Source of the DNA: Paenibacillus cymbidii
GTDB taxonomy: Bacteria > Bacillota > Bacilli > Paenibacillales > NBRC-103111
Length of the DNA stretch: 64,000 bases
Assembly: GCF_004764705.1 (NCBI RefSeq)
Contig: NZ_SHLX01000006.1
Coordinates: 124,001-188,000 of the forward strand
Direction: 5' to 3'
The notes beneath the pieces are model-generated. The model was given only the letters and a program-made list of their open reading frames with translations, was not told the origin of the DNA and made no database searches. Position numbers and translations under genes: made by a program. Position 1 is the stretch's first letter. Each line of letters begins with the position of its first letter. This document shows positions 1-9,651 of the stretch, one piece after another.

Positions 1-907
1 GCTTGAGCAGCGTGCTCAGCTGGTCGATCTCCATGGCCGAGGTTCCGTTGTTAAACACATTGGCTTCATCGGCAAACGTTTTGTTGAAGTCGTTGCCCGG
101 GATTTCGTAGAAGCGCTTCAGATTGCTGAACAGCTGCTGCCATTTGGCCGGATCGGCCAGCGCATCCTTCGCGGGATCGAGAATCGGCAGCGAAAAGGGA
201 TTTTCCCTCAGGACGGAGTGCAGATTGGCGCTAAACCCGCGATAAGTCGTCCCGCCTTCCGTTCGCGTCAGCTTCTTGGCCAGCTCGTAAACCTCGTCGA
301 ATGTCATGCCGTCCTTCGGATACGGGACGCCGAACTTATCAAACAACGATTTGTTGTAATACAAGACGGACGGAATATAGGGAGGGGCCGGCAGGCCGTA
401 AATTTTGCCGTCCTTCGTCAGATCGCCCAGCTCCTTGACGAAGCTCTGATTAAAGCGGGACATATCGTACTTGTATTTGGCAATATACGGGGTCAAATCT
501 TCGCCGAGTCCCAGATCGAGGTAGCGAAACCGAAACAGCGGAAGATCCGTTTTCATCAGGTCGGGAATTTCTCCGCGTACGACCTTCTCCTCAATTTTAT
601 TGCCTGGCGTGTCCGTCTCGAACTTGAAGGTGATGTGCGGGAATTGCTTTGCCAAAATGCCTTTGTAGCGGCTATCGAACTCTTCCTGCTTCATCGCCGC
701 CACATAGATCGTCATCGTGAACGGCTCCTTTGGTTTCGCCGAAGGAGCCGGCGAAGGTGCCGAAACGCTTGCGGAAGCGCTCGGCGAGGTGCTCGGCGAG
801 GCGCTCCCGGCGCCGGAATCGCTTCCGCCGCTGCAGGCGGCCAGCGAAAAAGCCATCAGACCGCTCAGCGCGCCGGCAAACGTTCTGTTCCATCCTTTGT
901 TGTTCAC
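1..907 (-). CDS. Extracellular sugar-binding lipoprotein of an ABC transporter (3' end outside window)
   Basis: This is the N-terminal 302 residues of a family 1 type solute-binding protein that would deliver oligosaccharides to a membrane ABC permease. I chose a GTG start at 907 because GGAGGGG lies just upstream; the nearby ATG at 909 runs straight into a stop. A hydrophobic signal ends in lipobox LAAC (residues 22-25), followed by a Gly/Ser/Ala/Pro linker to about residue 60. The mature part has typical features such as GLPAPPYIPSVLYYNKSLFDK and the FDEVYELAKKLT stretch. It is downstream of the esterase, propeller, beta-helix and lyase genes, so it probably imports the released oligosaccharides. 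The C-terminus and any permease genes lie beyond position 1. Confidence 0.9.
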   Translation of the reverse strand, partial: MNNKGWNRTFAGALSGLMAFSLAACSGGSDSGAGSASPSTSPSASASVSAPSPAPSAKPKEPFTMTIYVAAMKQEEFDSRYKGILAKQFPHITFKFETDTPGNKIEEKVVRGEIPDLMKTDLPLFRFRYLDLGLGEDLTPYIAKYKYDMSRFNQSFVKELGDLTKDGKIYGLPAPPYIPSVLYYNKSLFDKFGVPYPKDGMTFDEVYELAKKLTRTEGGTTYRGFSANLHSVLRENPFSLPILDPAKDALADPAKWQQLFSNLKRFYEIPGNDFNKTFADEANVFNNGTSAMEIDQLSTLLK

Positions 908-1008
908 ATTACCCCTCCTCAATCGATGATTAACCTGACACACTTTCATAGAAGCAAACCATTTGTCATAAACCTCTAGCTCCATGATTTTCCCCCGCAC
1001 CACCTCCT

Positions 1009-3171
1009 TCACAATCGCAGGTCCGTTCTCATCCGCGCCATCGCGCGATTGACCTGCCCGGCGTACACCGCGATACCGTCTGGCTGATCCAGATGAGTAT
1101 CGTCGCTGCTCCATTTCGCCGATGCCGCCGTCACTTCGATCGTTGCGTCCGGCGCAGGCAGATGATCGTTGAAGACAAGCCGTGCGGGCAAGAACCGATA
1201 GGCTGCCTCGGGACATCGCCGTCCTGCCCATTCGGTCAGCTGCAGGCCGTCTCCTTCTGTTCCCGGCCTGAACGCGAGTGTAAACCCGCCTTCGATGGCG
1301 CAGCCTCGCCCGTATCGCTCCTCCCCATTCACGCGAACCGACCAGCGACGCAGCTGCATCCCCCTGCCTTCGTTAATATCCCGGCCGTTCGCGTCAAGCA
1401 AACGATAACCGGCTATTGCTCCTTTGCCTGCATGAGCATCCTCTGCAACCGCAACAACGGGAATATCCGGCGTTTGGCTGTATTGCCACTCCATCAGCGG
1501 CCGATAAATCGGCACATGCTCCGCGCCGTATATCGCTGCAAGATGACGAATTTGCTCCGGATAGCCCATCAGCAGCCGAGTTCCGTAGTTGCTGAGACCG
1601 GTTTCAAGAAGCGCCAGCCTGCAGTGCGGCGCTTGCTGCCGCACCGTGCGGAGCAAACGCGACATTTGCTCCGTAAAGCCCTCAAGCCGCTTGATGCGCA
1701 CCGCCTGCCCCACATAGTCCCCCAGCACAGGCGTGACCGGGTTCGGCTCAAGCGGCTCGGCGAATGTTCCTGTCCTCGTCGCCTGATCCCATGTGCGCAA
1801 GATGCGGCACTGCACGTTCCGGTTGTCGCCGCTGTAATGGCCGATGACGACGATATCGCCTGCCCGTATGCCGTCGAAAACCGTGTTCGTCCCATCGATG
1901 GTGACCGATCGCTCGGCGATGGCGAAGATGATCAGCTCCGCCGTCTCGACGCTGTAGACGCCCGGCCCGGTTTGCTTGCAGCTCCTCCAGTTCAGCAGCG
2001 TTCCATTGCGGACCTCCGCTTCCGCAAGTCCTTCGATTCGTCTCCATGCGGCAAACGTGTTCCCCTCTTCCCAATCGTCGTTCGTGCCGAGACCGACGAA
2101 CAGAAGGTCCGGCTTCCATGCCAGCACGGACGCAATGCTGCGGAGCGGATCGTCCCCGTTGAACCAGCTCGCCGACTTGCCGCCGATCCCGGCATTCATC
2201 ACGGCGTGAAAGCGATTCGTGGCGAAGTTGACAATGGCTGTCGGCTCGCCGACCGCATCCCCCCTGGGATCGAAGCTGCGGACCAGCAGCTCGAACGACC
2301 GTTTGGCCGCATGGGGAAACCGCCAGGTGACGGCGGCGCGCTCATCCGTTTCGCGGAAATCGAGCCCGAAGCTGATCGGCCCGACGGCGGCCGCGGATTC
2401 GCCCGTTTGCTCCGCTCCGTACCGGCTTTCCAGCGGCGAATCGATCGCCTCCGCGATTTCGCCGACCGTCCCCTTTGCGTATGCAATCGTCTCTCCGTAC
2501 CGGAACGTCGCCTCAATGACGGCGCCGGGCTCAGGCGGAGCGGGGAACCAGAGGAAGTGATGGACCTTGGGCCTTGAACCAGCAGCCGCCGTTCCATATT
2601 TGCGGATGACGGCATACTCCTGCCGCTGCGGGAAGCCCGCCCCGTATCCGGCTGTCAGCAGTTCCCCCTGGAGCCGCCGCCCGTCCAGATCTACCTGGTG
2701 CTCATAGGTGAATGCCCGGCCGAGATCGAACGCCGCGGTTTGCCCGTCACCGGCGAAGCGTACGGTATCCGTCCCGCAAGGCTCCTCATTCCAGCAGGAA
2801 AACGTGTCAATGAGAACGCCGTCCGCATAGAGGTCGACGCAAGCGGCCGAACGATTGGAGCGTTCCTTCGCCAGCACGAGGGTGAGCTCGTCGCCCGTCA
2901 GCTCGAAAGCGGCGCCGCTTCCGGCGCCCTGCAGCTTAAGCGCCTTGCCGCCGAACAGCTTCCGGCTTTCCACGACCGTGCCGCGCCCGAAACGTCGCAT
3001 GCTTTCGCAAGTGACGGTTTCGGCAAATGTGCTGCGGACATATTCATCCGCCTTGCCGACGAAACCGTCAAGCAGCATGCCGTCCACCCACGTGACGCTG
3101 TCGCCGACAAACGCGATTCTCAGCGGGCGAGACGCAGCGGCTCCGCCCTCCGATGGCAGATGTCCGCTCAA
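1009..3171 (-). CDS. Large SGNH/GDSL-family hydrolase (carbohydrate esterase-like)
   Basis: About 720 residues. The SGNH fold motifs are visible: GDSVT near the N-terminus (nucleophile Ser, block I), GIGGKS (block II Gly region), GLGTNDDW (block III Asn) and DDTHLDQPDG near the C-terminus, which fits the DxxH of block V. Such enzymes usually deacetylate or de-esterify polysaccharides. Blocks I and II are separated by about 300 residues, so a beta-rich module is inserted in the catalytic domain; another segment sits between blocks III and V. The preferred start is TTG at 3171, which overlaps the stop of the upstream propeller gene and has GAGG 5 nt upstream. A TTG at 3228 would add 19 residues but has no ribosome binding site. 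No signal peptide is evident. Confidence 0.82.
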   Translation of the reverse strand: MSGHLPSEGGAAASRPLRIAFVGDSVTWVDGMLLDGFVGKADEYVRSTFAETVTCESMRRFGRGTVVESRKLFGGKALKLQGAGSGAAFELTGDELTLVLAKERSNRSAACVDLYADGVLIDTFSCWNEEPCGTDTVRFAGDGQTAAFDLGRAFTYEHQVDLDGRRLQGELLTAGYGAGFPQRQEYAVIRKYGTAAAGSRPKVHHFLWFPAPPEPGAVIEATFRYGETIAYAKGTVGEIAEAIDSPLESRYGAEQTGESAAAVGPISFGLDFRETDERAAVTWRFPHAAKRSFELLVRSFDPRGDAVGEPTAIVNFATNRFHAVMNAGIGGKSASWFNGDDPLRSIASVLAWKPDLLFVGLGTNDDWEEGNTFAAWRRIEGLAEAEVRNGTLLNWRSCKQTGPGVYSVETAELIIFAIAERSVTIDGTNTVFDGIRAGDIVVIGHYSGDNRNVQCRILRTWDQATRTGTFAEPLEPNPVTPVLGDYVGQAVRIKRLEGFTEQMSRLLRTVRQQAPHCRLALLETGLSNYGTRLLMGYPEQIRHLAAIYGAEHVPIYRPLMEWQYSQTPDIPVVAVAEDAHAGKGAIAGYRLLDANGRDINEGRGMQLRRWSVRVNGEERYGRGCAIEGGFTLAFRPGTEGDGLQLTEWAGRRCPEAAYRFLPARLVFNDHLPAPDATIEVTAASAKWSSDDTHLDQPDGIAVYAGQVNRAMARMRTDLRL

Positions 3172-4334
3172 GTGAACCTCACTTCCCACAAATAGCTGGA
3201 GCGATGGTTGTTGTCGTTCTCCCCGCAATACAATACGCCATCGTCGGTCATCGTTATCGCGTGAATCCGCGCCGGCGCATCCTGAATCGTCTCGTCATAG
3301 ATGCGGCCGAGCGTCTCCAGCCGTTCCGTCCCCGGATGGAACCGAAACACCGTCACGTAATACTGATCTCCGCCGACGCCGTAGAGGCAGCCGTCCTTCC
3401 CTGCGCACAGGCCCGCCAGCCTTCGGTTCGGACACGGTTTGCCGTAGCTTTTGATCTCGCCGGTACGCGGATTCAAGCGCGAGAAAGAGCCCGATACGCC
3501 GCCGAAGTACAAGTAGCCGTCGCCGATATTGATCGCCCGGTCGACCTTTCCTTTGTCGCCGTGGCCGATTCTCGGCAAGCCGTAGCGGAAGAACTCGACC
3601 TCTCCGCTGTCCGGATCGTATTTGAACAATCGGATCGAGTCCTCGCCGGTGTCGTACAGAAAGGCCCTCGTAATGCCGTATGTTCCCCACACATAGCCGT
3701 CATCGTCCAGCACCGGGTTGTGAGGCTGGCACAGCTCGAAGCTGTTGCCCACCGTCATGACAACCCTGGACTGCCCGGTGGTCAGGTCAAGCTCGAACAA
3801 ATATTCCGGCGACAAGGTAAAGCCGTACAGCCGACGGCGGCGGCGATCCAGCGCCAGCGACTGAATGTAGGAGCCCGGTACGGGAGTACCGAGGAACTGG
3901 TAGCTTCCATCCGCAGGATCATATTTGACGACCCGGCCGCCTTTGGCAACGAATTGGAGATCGAGATCGTGAAATTGCGCAACCGCGCCATAAACGTCCC
4001 CGTTCCCGTCCATCTCGAGCGAGCAATGGAATTTGGCGTCGTACCGGTCCGCGACCTTGCGGTAATGCAAATTCTCGAACGTCCGGGTTCCCCTGTCGAA
4101 CGCATAGAGCAGATTCGTATCGAAGCTGCCGATGCCCGCATAGATGCGTCCGCCGGCTTCGTCGTTCAGCAGACTCGTAATCGAGATCCAGCCGTGCACG
4201 TAGTCCTTCCGCCGGATGATATCCGCATACGTCCACTTCCCTTCCACCTCGCTTTCCCAGTCCGTGAACGATTGATCCACGATTTTATAAGCTCTCGATT
4301 GCAGCACGACCATCCCGTCCTTCTTCGTCGTCAT
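3168..4334 (-). CDS. Beta-propeller protein of a polysaccharide-utilisation locus
   Basis: 388 residues without a signal peptide or membrane segment. Short repeats of the kind IYAGIGSFDTNLLYAFDRGT, LYGFTLSPEYLFELDLTTG and LYFGGVSGSFSRLNPRTGE recur about every 45-55 residues. This pattern of small blades ending in D-x-x-T/S-G is typical of NHL, SMP-30 or PQQ-like propellers. Members near polysaccharide lyases are usually of unknown or lyase/binding function; the exact reaction cannot be read from the sequence. The gene lies between the beta-helix gene and the esterase, overlapping the esterase start, which suggests co-translation. A second in-frame Met (MVVLQS) seven codons in is an alternative start. 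Confidence 0.75.
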   Translation of the reverse strand: MTTKKDGMVVLQSRAYKIVDQSFTDWESEVEGKWTYADIIRRKDYVHGWISITSLLNDEAGGRIYAGIGSFDTNLLYAFDRGTRTFENLHYRKVADRYDAKFHCSLEMDGNGDVYGAVAQFHDLDLQFVAKGGRVVKYDPADGSYQFLGTPVPGSYIQSLALDRRRRRLYGFTLSPEYLFELDLTTGQSRVVMTVGNSFELCQPHNPVLDDDGYVWGTYGITRAFLYDTGEDSIRLFKYDPDSGEVEFFRYGLPRIGHGDKGKVDRAINIGDGYLYFGGVSGSFSRLNPRTGEIKSYGKPCPNRRLAGLCAGKDGCLYGVGGDQYYVTVFRFHPGTERLETLGRIYDETIQDAPARIHAITMTDDGVLYCGENDNNHRSSYLWEVRFT

Positions 4335-4397
4335 GTCGGTTTATCGCAGCTCCTTCCGTGTCCGCAGCCGCTTTCATCCAAGGTGCGCCTTATTCCG

Positions 4398-6395
4398 TCA
4401 AGCAAATGCCAACGCTTTCCACCCGCCAGTTGTCTTCGTATACAGGATTCCGGTATTCACATCCGTATAGAGCGAGCCGAGCGGCGCGGGAAATTCCGGC
4501 TTATTCGGTGTTACAGTAAGATCGGGAAGAGGATCGCCTGCAGCCTGGATGGAGAAATAACCGCCGGACTGCACCGCTCCGGTTTCCACAAGATATTCGC
4601 TCGTATGGTCATGGATGCGCACGTCGTGAATGACCAGTTGTTTGGTCGGGAAGCCGGTCCGATCGAGCGTGCGGATGCCGGCAAATTGCTTTTTGTTCGC
4701 CGCGTCGGTGTTGTAAATCTCGCCGCCCTTGACCGTGACGTAGGTCGCGCTTCGAATCATGATGCCTGCGCCGTAGATGCCAAGCGACGCGCCATTGTCG
4801 TAAAGGTGCGGATTGAAAATTTTGATATGCGAAATGAAGTACCGCGACGAGTTCCCGGTCCCGTTCAAATATATGCCCGTGCTCCCGTTGTGATGGGCCG
4901 TATGATCGGCAATGACGACTTGAATGCCGGACGTCATATTGATGCCGTCCGAGGTATTATAATTAGTGGAACAGCCGATAATTTTGATGTGACGGTTCGT
5001 CAAGCCGAGGCTGTCGGACAACGAACCTAATGAAATGCCGTGCAGACCGTTGTTGTAAAATTGGCAGCCGATGATTTCGACATCCTGCGACTCCAGCGCG
5101 TTGGCTCCATCCTGCGTATTGATCACCAACCCGGCGCCCTGGTTATGATGACCCTGGCAGCCGACCAGCACCACATTCTTAGGACCGGCGATCAGAAATC
5201 CGGGCTGGGTGCCGAGAGGACCTTTAACGTTCCTCGCTTCACAGCCTTCGACCCGCATCGAATCGATGTTTCCGGAAAGGTAGATGCCCGGTTTGGCGGA
5301 GCCGTCGACCAGACAGTTCCGCACCACGCCGGACGAACCGTTCGACAAGGCGATGCCGTTCGAAATAATACCTCTTGCGATCAGCGGCTCCGGATTCATC
5401 CGGACGGTCACATTGTCGAGGAGGCAGTCTACGGCGCAGTTTAACGTAACGGGCCCTCCCTGGCTCGGACCGAACCCGTCCATGCATTCGGCGGTAAAAT
5501 CGCGCAAAATCAAATTTTTGACCGGCACATATTTTCTGGTGACACTGTCAATCACGCTCACGATGATCACCTGGCTGTCGAAGCGGGTGGCCAGCACGGT
5601 ATCCGCCGTTCCTTGAAGCGTCAGCCGGTCTACCTCCGGCCTGATGTTCCGATTGATCAAATACTTTCCCCGCGGCATATTGACGACGGTGGTGCGCGCA
5701 TTCGCGCCATTCTTCACACACTGGATCGCCGCCTGGATGCCGACCCAGTCCATTTCGTCATCCAGCGACTGGGCATGAGGATAAAACTTCCGGGCATCCG
5801 CAAGCGTGGCGTATTTCTCGGACAGCTTGTGGCTCGAGCCGTCGCCGACCGCCCCGAACCATTTGACGTCCAGTTGATCCTTGTACACCCGCTTGAAGCG
5901 GGCGCCCGATGCTTCGCAAACGACGATCGTGCCGGCGTTGTCCGGCGAAGCCGTATCGGACGGGTCGTACAGAAACGGCCCTTCCATGCCGTAATCATGT
6001 ACGAAATACAGGTGATGCTCCTGCGGATTCGCCATCGCCCGCAGATCGGCGAGCGAAACCGTATCGCAATGATGCAGCGCCGTCTGCTCCACTGCCTCCA
6101 GCTGCTGTCCCAATTGCTCCACTTGCTGCTCTACTTGATCCACCTGCTGCTGCAGTTGGCCGACCGCCGGCTGCCAGCCGCCTTGCGCATTGCTTGCTCC
6201 ATATGTAGCCCCCGTTACACTCGACGAATGGCCCGGCGAATGGCCGGGAGCTCCGTATGCGTGTCCCGCCCATTTCCCGGCCGCCATCGCCACTCCTGCA
6301 ATCCCAAGTGCCGCAATAGCCGCGCGCCGGCTCACTTGGGCGGCTCCTGTCGTTTTCCCTTCCTCTTGCCGTGACTCCTTCTGATTGCTCAACAC
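4398..6395 (-). CDS. Tat-exported right-handed beta-helix (pectate-lyase-like) protein
   Basis: About 665 residues. GTG at 6395 or TTG at 6392 is favoured over an upstream start because GGAGGTG sits just before it. The N-terminus carries a twin-arginine signal (SRRAAIA followed by a hydrophobic Ala/Gly run ending near HAYGA). A Gln/Glu-rich coiled coil follows (QLQQQVDQVEQQVEQLGQ region). The rest matches the pectate_lyase_3/beta-helix pattern: DVKWFGAVGDGSS at the domain start, then many short turns such as VRNCLVDGS, VEGCEARN, IIGCQFYNNGLHGISL and IADHTAHHNGSTGIYL. Likely a secreted polysaccharide lyase or hydrolase, or a binding scaffold. No catalytic residues can be assigned. It is transcribed from the heparinase side. 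Confidence 0.82.
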   Translation of the reverse strand: MLSNQKESRQEEGKTTGAAQVSRRAAIAALGIAGVAMAAGKWAGHAYGAPGHSPGHSSSVTGATYGASNAQGGWQPAVGQLQQQVDQVEQQVEQLGQQLEAVEQTALHHCDTVSLADLRAMANPQEHHLYFVHDYGMEGPFLYDPSDTASPDNAGTIVVCEASGARFKRVYKDQLDVKWFGAVGDGSSHKLSEKYATLADARKFYPHAQSLDDEMDWVGIQAAIQCVKNGANARTTVVNMPRGKYLINRNIRPEVDRLTLQGTADTVLATRFDSQVIIVSVIDSVTRKYVPVKNLILRDFTAECMDGFGPSQGGPVTLNCAVDCLLDNVTVRMNPEPLIARGIISNGIALSNGSSGVVRNCLVDGSAKPGIYLSGNIDSMRVEGCEARNVKGPLGTQPGFLIAGPKNVVLVGCQGHHNQGAGLVINTQDGANALESQDVEIIGCQFYNNGLHGISLGSLSDSLGLTNRHIKIIGCSTNYNTSDGINMTSGIQVVIADHTAHHNGSTGIYLNGTGNSSRYFISHIKIFNPHLYDNGASLGIYGAGIMIRSATYVTVKGGEIYNTDAANKKQFAGIRTLDRTGFPTKQLVIHDVRIHDHTSEYLVETGAVQSGGYFSIQAAGDPLPDLTVTPNKPEFPAPLGSLYTDVNTGILYTKTTGGWKALAFA

Positions 6396-6567
6396 TTTCA
6401 CCTCCGCGGATTGTTCGCCAGATTGTTCGCCAACAACCTGACAAGACGATCGTAGAATGACCGCTTGCGCAAGTATATATTCCATTCAATCGGAACTATC
6501 CCAATGCTCATCTCCTTGTCTGCCGAACCGAAAATGCAGATAAGCGAGAGGTTTGCATACCTAATGT

Positions 6568-9500
6568 TCATGCTTGCAGCACGGCATCGCCCGCCTCGAT
6601 GCCGAGAATATCGAACGGCTCCTCTTGCCGAAACGGGACTGAGATCTCGACAACCAGCCTCTTCATGGCCGGGACGCCGCGAATGACCGCCGTGCCGCCC
6701 CAGGCACCGCGTATCGTCCTGCCCTCAAAGGGCGAAGCGGCACCCGGATGCACCAGATCGGAGCCGAGCGGCAGCGGATAGCGGCTGTCCAGGCGGGTCA
6801 AACCGTCCTGCTCCCCGACCGATACCCGTTGCACCACTCCCTTCGACAGTATGGGCGAATCGGACAGCAGAATCGTCATCCGATCCTTCGTCAGCGAGCG
6901 AAGGCGATAAACGGCCGTTCGGCCGGTGCGCGCGGACCGGATGCGAACCCATCCCCGGGCGTCCTGCCCGCTTGCCATCGGCTCCGCCAGTGCGATCGTC
7001 CCTTCCGCCGCATCCACCGCCGCGATCGGAACGGAATGTTCAACGGGCGCCTGCAGCACGCAGCTGCCGAAGCTCGTCGAGGCGCCGTCGATCAGTTCGT
7101 TACGCAGCAGTTCGCCGTTCGCCGACAGCCGGATCCAGGCGCAGCGTCCCGCAACCCGCCACGGCCCGTGCGTCGTCTGGACAACGGCGGTTCCCGCGTC
7201 GACGCCATACACCCAATAATCCGCCGATCCGTCGGACAAGACGACTTTCATCCCCGTCATTGCGCCGGATCCCGTATCAACCTGCCGAACTTCCTTGACA
7301 AGCACGCCATCGTATCCGGTTTCGGATGCGGCCGGCAACGCCTGCATAATCGCGGAAAACCGCTTCCGGGCGCCGCTTCGCCAGATCAGCATCGGATGCC
7401 GCTGTTCTCCTTGAAGACTGGGTCCTTTGCCCGTGAACAGCCGATCCTTCTCCTCCGTCAAGCCGAACAAACGCAAGACGCGGCCGCTCTCACTCCTCCA
7501 TACAGCGACGAAACCGCCGTCGTCGGGTTCATAGCGCTTCAGATCGAACACATACCCGTATCCGTTGTTCGGTATTGGCGTCCATCCTCGCGGGTGCTCG
7601 TCTTCCAGGCAACGGTCGAACGTTTCGCCGGCCGTCAGTCGTTCCCCGAAGCTCTGTGTCGGATGATCGTAATACGGCCGGGGAGAACCGGCGCACGCTT
7701 CATCGTGGCCTTCCAACGTCCAGCCCGCCGTTTCTACGGCAAGTGCCCCGGACAACGCCAACTCGCTCGGCTCATGGAACGCATGAAACGCGTAATCGGC
7801 CGTTTCCGCTCCATCGACGGCGAACACGTCGACGACGTAAGAGCTTCCCCCCGCGAGCGGAACGAGCGCCAGCAACCGCCGATAGGTTTCGACGCCGTAC
7901 AGGTCGGGGGCCGATGCCTCCAGCGCCGACGCGTTTGCCGATTCATGGAACAACAGCAGCTCCCCGCCGGCAAAAGGCTTGTAGATCGAACGGCCGGGCA
8001 GCCTGGAGTCCCGATCGACGACCACCGTATTGTGGGCGATCGCTTTGCTGGCCCACCCGAGATGACCGTTCGAGCCGTAGTACAAATAGCCGATGTCGGC
8101 GGTCACCTCTTGACCGCAAGCGTACAACTGCAGCGCAAGCGCATCGTCATGACCGTGCACGCTGCCCGGTCCATACCGCAGCAGAACGGTCGTTTCATTC
8201 GCATCGCGCAGAATCGCAAGCCCGGCCTGGCCCAGCAGCGTGCCGCGCTCAGGCAAGGCGAAAGCGTGACGCCCGGCATCCGCGGGTTCGGGGTGCTCGC
8301 CAAACAGATCCAATCCCAGCTTCCCCAGCTGCGGCAGCACGTGCGGATACAGGCGGCGCAATTGTTCCCCCGCCCTCTTGCGCAAACCTGCATCCGGCGA
8401 ATGCCGGGCAAAGGCGGCAGCGCCGCGATATGCGTAAGACAGCACTTTGGCATCCGCTTCGGTTCCCGTCCGTTTGTCCGTCTTCCAGTCGCCGTAACAA
8501 GGCATGTGGCCCTGGCACAGCATGTCGCCGGGCAGCTCGACCGCAAACCGGTACAATCGTTCGCAGCCGAACGGGTGAAACGACTGCAGTTGCTCGTCGG
8601 TCGACGCCTGCATGCCCATAAGGGCGATATCGAGAAAGATGGTCGACGCTCCCAGGCTGTATCCGTACGAACCCTCGTAATACATGCCGTCTCCACCCAA
8701 CGTATTGAAGAACAACGCTTCCATGGCGCGGACGCCCCAGTCGCAATAGGACGGTTTGCCCAGCGCCAGGCCGACCGCCAGCATCGCCTTGATGCCGTCC
8801 GTTTCGTGATTTTGCAAATTCGTCAGGTTTCCTCCGCGCAGATCGTACGGGACCCCGCCGGGTTCTTCCAGCATGTAATGATCCAGCATCTCCTCGATAT
8901 TCGCGCGTATGGTTGCCTGCCGGCCCAATCGGGCAAGCGCAGGCGAAGGCCTGTCGAGCTCCTGCCGATCGTAAAGCCAGCTGTAGTCGATCGCCCAATA
9001 CTTTTTGACCCGATGCACAATGCTGGTCAGCAGATGAATGCGTCCGTACTCGCTATCGCTGCCGAAAGCGGCAAAATCCCGGGGCCCCCGCGTATCCGGC
9101 ATCAAAGCCGATACTATATCGAGCAGCACGATCGCCCGCTCCGCATAGCGCTCCTCCTCCGTGATCAGATACAAGTAGAGAAGCTTCGTTATTAGCCCTT
9201 CCTCGCCGGCTACGCCCCCGAACAACCAGGTGCACAGGGTAAAATTCCACAAGCCCAGCGGATAGTAGCCTTTGCCGCCGATTCCGATACCGCGGCCCTC
9301 GTCCGGGTACTGTTCGTTCGGCAGGACGACGGCGCAATGAGGACATGTTATCGTCCGCCGCGGCCAGTCGCGAAGATCGGACGCCACTTCCTTCATCGCC
9401 TGAAGATCCCATACAGGGAACGGCTTGCCGCAAGCCGGACAGCCGTTCAGGGCGTACGCGAAAGCTTCCTCCTTCATCCCCATGACGGCATCCCGCAGCA

Positions 9501-9651
9501 GATCGTCCGAATAAACAAACCAGTCGTCGGCGTATCGCTTCATGTCCGCGAAGCTGGCTGCGGCCCACTCATAGGCGGCGATGTTCGCTCGCGCCTTCCG
9601 AATATCGTCATGCGTCAAATAGACGGGTTTGGCGGATAACGGACGGCTCAT
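6568..9651 (-). CDS. Heparinase II/III-family polysaccharide lyase
   Basis: 1027 residues. The N-terminal half is an alpha-helical alginate-lyase-like toroid, with CPACGKPFPVWD and CPHC cysteine pairs near residues 70 and 110 that could bind zinc. The diagnostic heparinase II/III segment lies near residues 495-545: HGHDDALALQLYACG, then ADIGYLYYG and AIAHNTVVVD. The C-terminal part is beta-sheet rich. These enzymes cleave uronic-acid-containing polysaccharides by beta-elimination. No signal peptide is seen, so it may act on imported oligosaccharides. Its ATG overlaps the TGA of the oxidoreductase gene (ATGA), which points to translational coupling. The preferred substrate cannot be told from sequence alone. 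Confidence 0.88.
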   Translation of the reverse strand: MSRPLSAKPVYLTHDDIRKARANIAAYEWAAASFADMKRYADDWFVYSDDLLRDAVMGMKEEAFAYALNGCPACGKPFPVWDLQAMKEVASDLRDWPRRTITCPHCAVVLPNEQYPDEGRGIGIGGKGYYPLGLWNFTLCTWLFGGVAGEEGLITKLLYLYLITEEERYAERAIVLLDIVSALMPDTRGPRDFAAFGSDSEYGRIHLLTSIVHRVKKYWAIDYSWLYDRQELDRPSPALARLGRQATIRANIEEMLDHYMLEEPGGVPYDLRGGNLTNLQNHETDGIKAMLAVGLALGKPSYCDWGVRAMEALFFNTLGGDGMYYEGSYGYSLGASTIFLDIALMGMQASTDEQLQSFHPFGCERLYRFAVELPGDMLCQGHMPCYGDWKTDKRTGTEADAKVLSYAYRGAAAFARHSPDAGLRKRAGEQLRRLYPHVLPQLGKLGLDLFGEHPEPADAGRHAFALPERGTLLGQAGLAILRDANETTVLLRYGPGSVHGHDDALALQLYACGQEVTADIGYLYYGSNGHLGWASKAIAHNTVVVDRDSRLPGRSIYKPFAGGELLLFHESANASALEASAPDLYGVETYRRLLALVPLAGGSSYVVDVFAVDGAETADYAFHAFHEPSELALSGALAVETAGWTLEGHDEACAGSPRPYYDHPTQSFGERLTAGETFDRCLEDEHPRGWTPIPNNGYGYVFDLKRYEPDDGGFVAVWRSESGRVLRLFGLTEEKDRLFTGKGPSLQGEQRHPMLIWRSGARKRFSAIMQALPAASETGYDGVLVKEVRQVDTGSGAMTGMKVVLSDGSADYWVYGVDAGTAVVQTTHGPWRVAGRCAWIRLSANGELLRNELIDGASTSFGSCVLQAPVEHSVPIAAVDAAEGTIALAEPMASGQDARGWVRIRSARTGRTAVYRLRSLTKDRMTILLSDSPILSKGVVQRVSVGEQDGLTRLDSRYPLPLGSDLVHPGAASPFEGRTIRGAWGGTAVIRGVPAMKRLVVEISVPFRQEEPFDILGIEAGDAVLQA

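Noticed and set aside
1093..2577. Plus-strand frame of 494 residues opposite the SGNH gene
   Set aside because: It is an antisense shadow: Arg/Pro/Ala-rich composition with no motif, while the minus strand carries SGNH blocks. The same applies to other long opposite frames in the window, such as 3153-5030, 6748-9195, 23924-25495 and 59275-61305.
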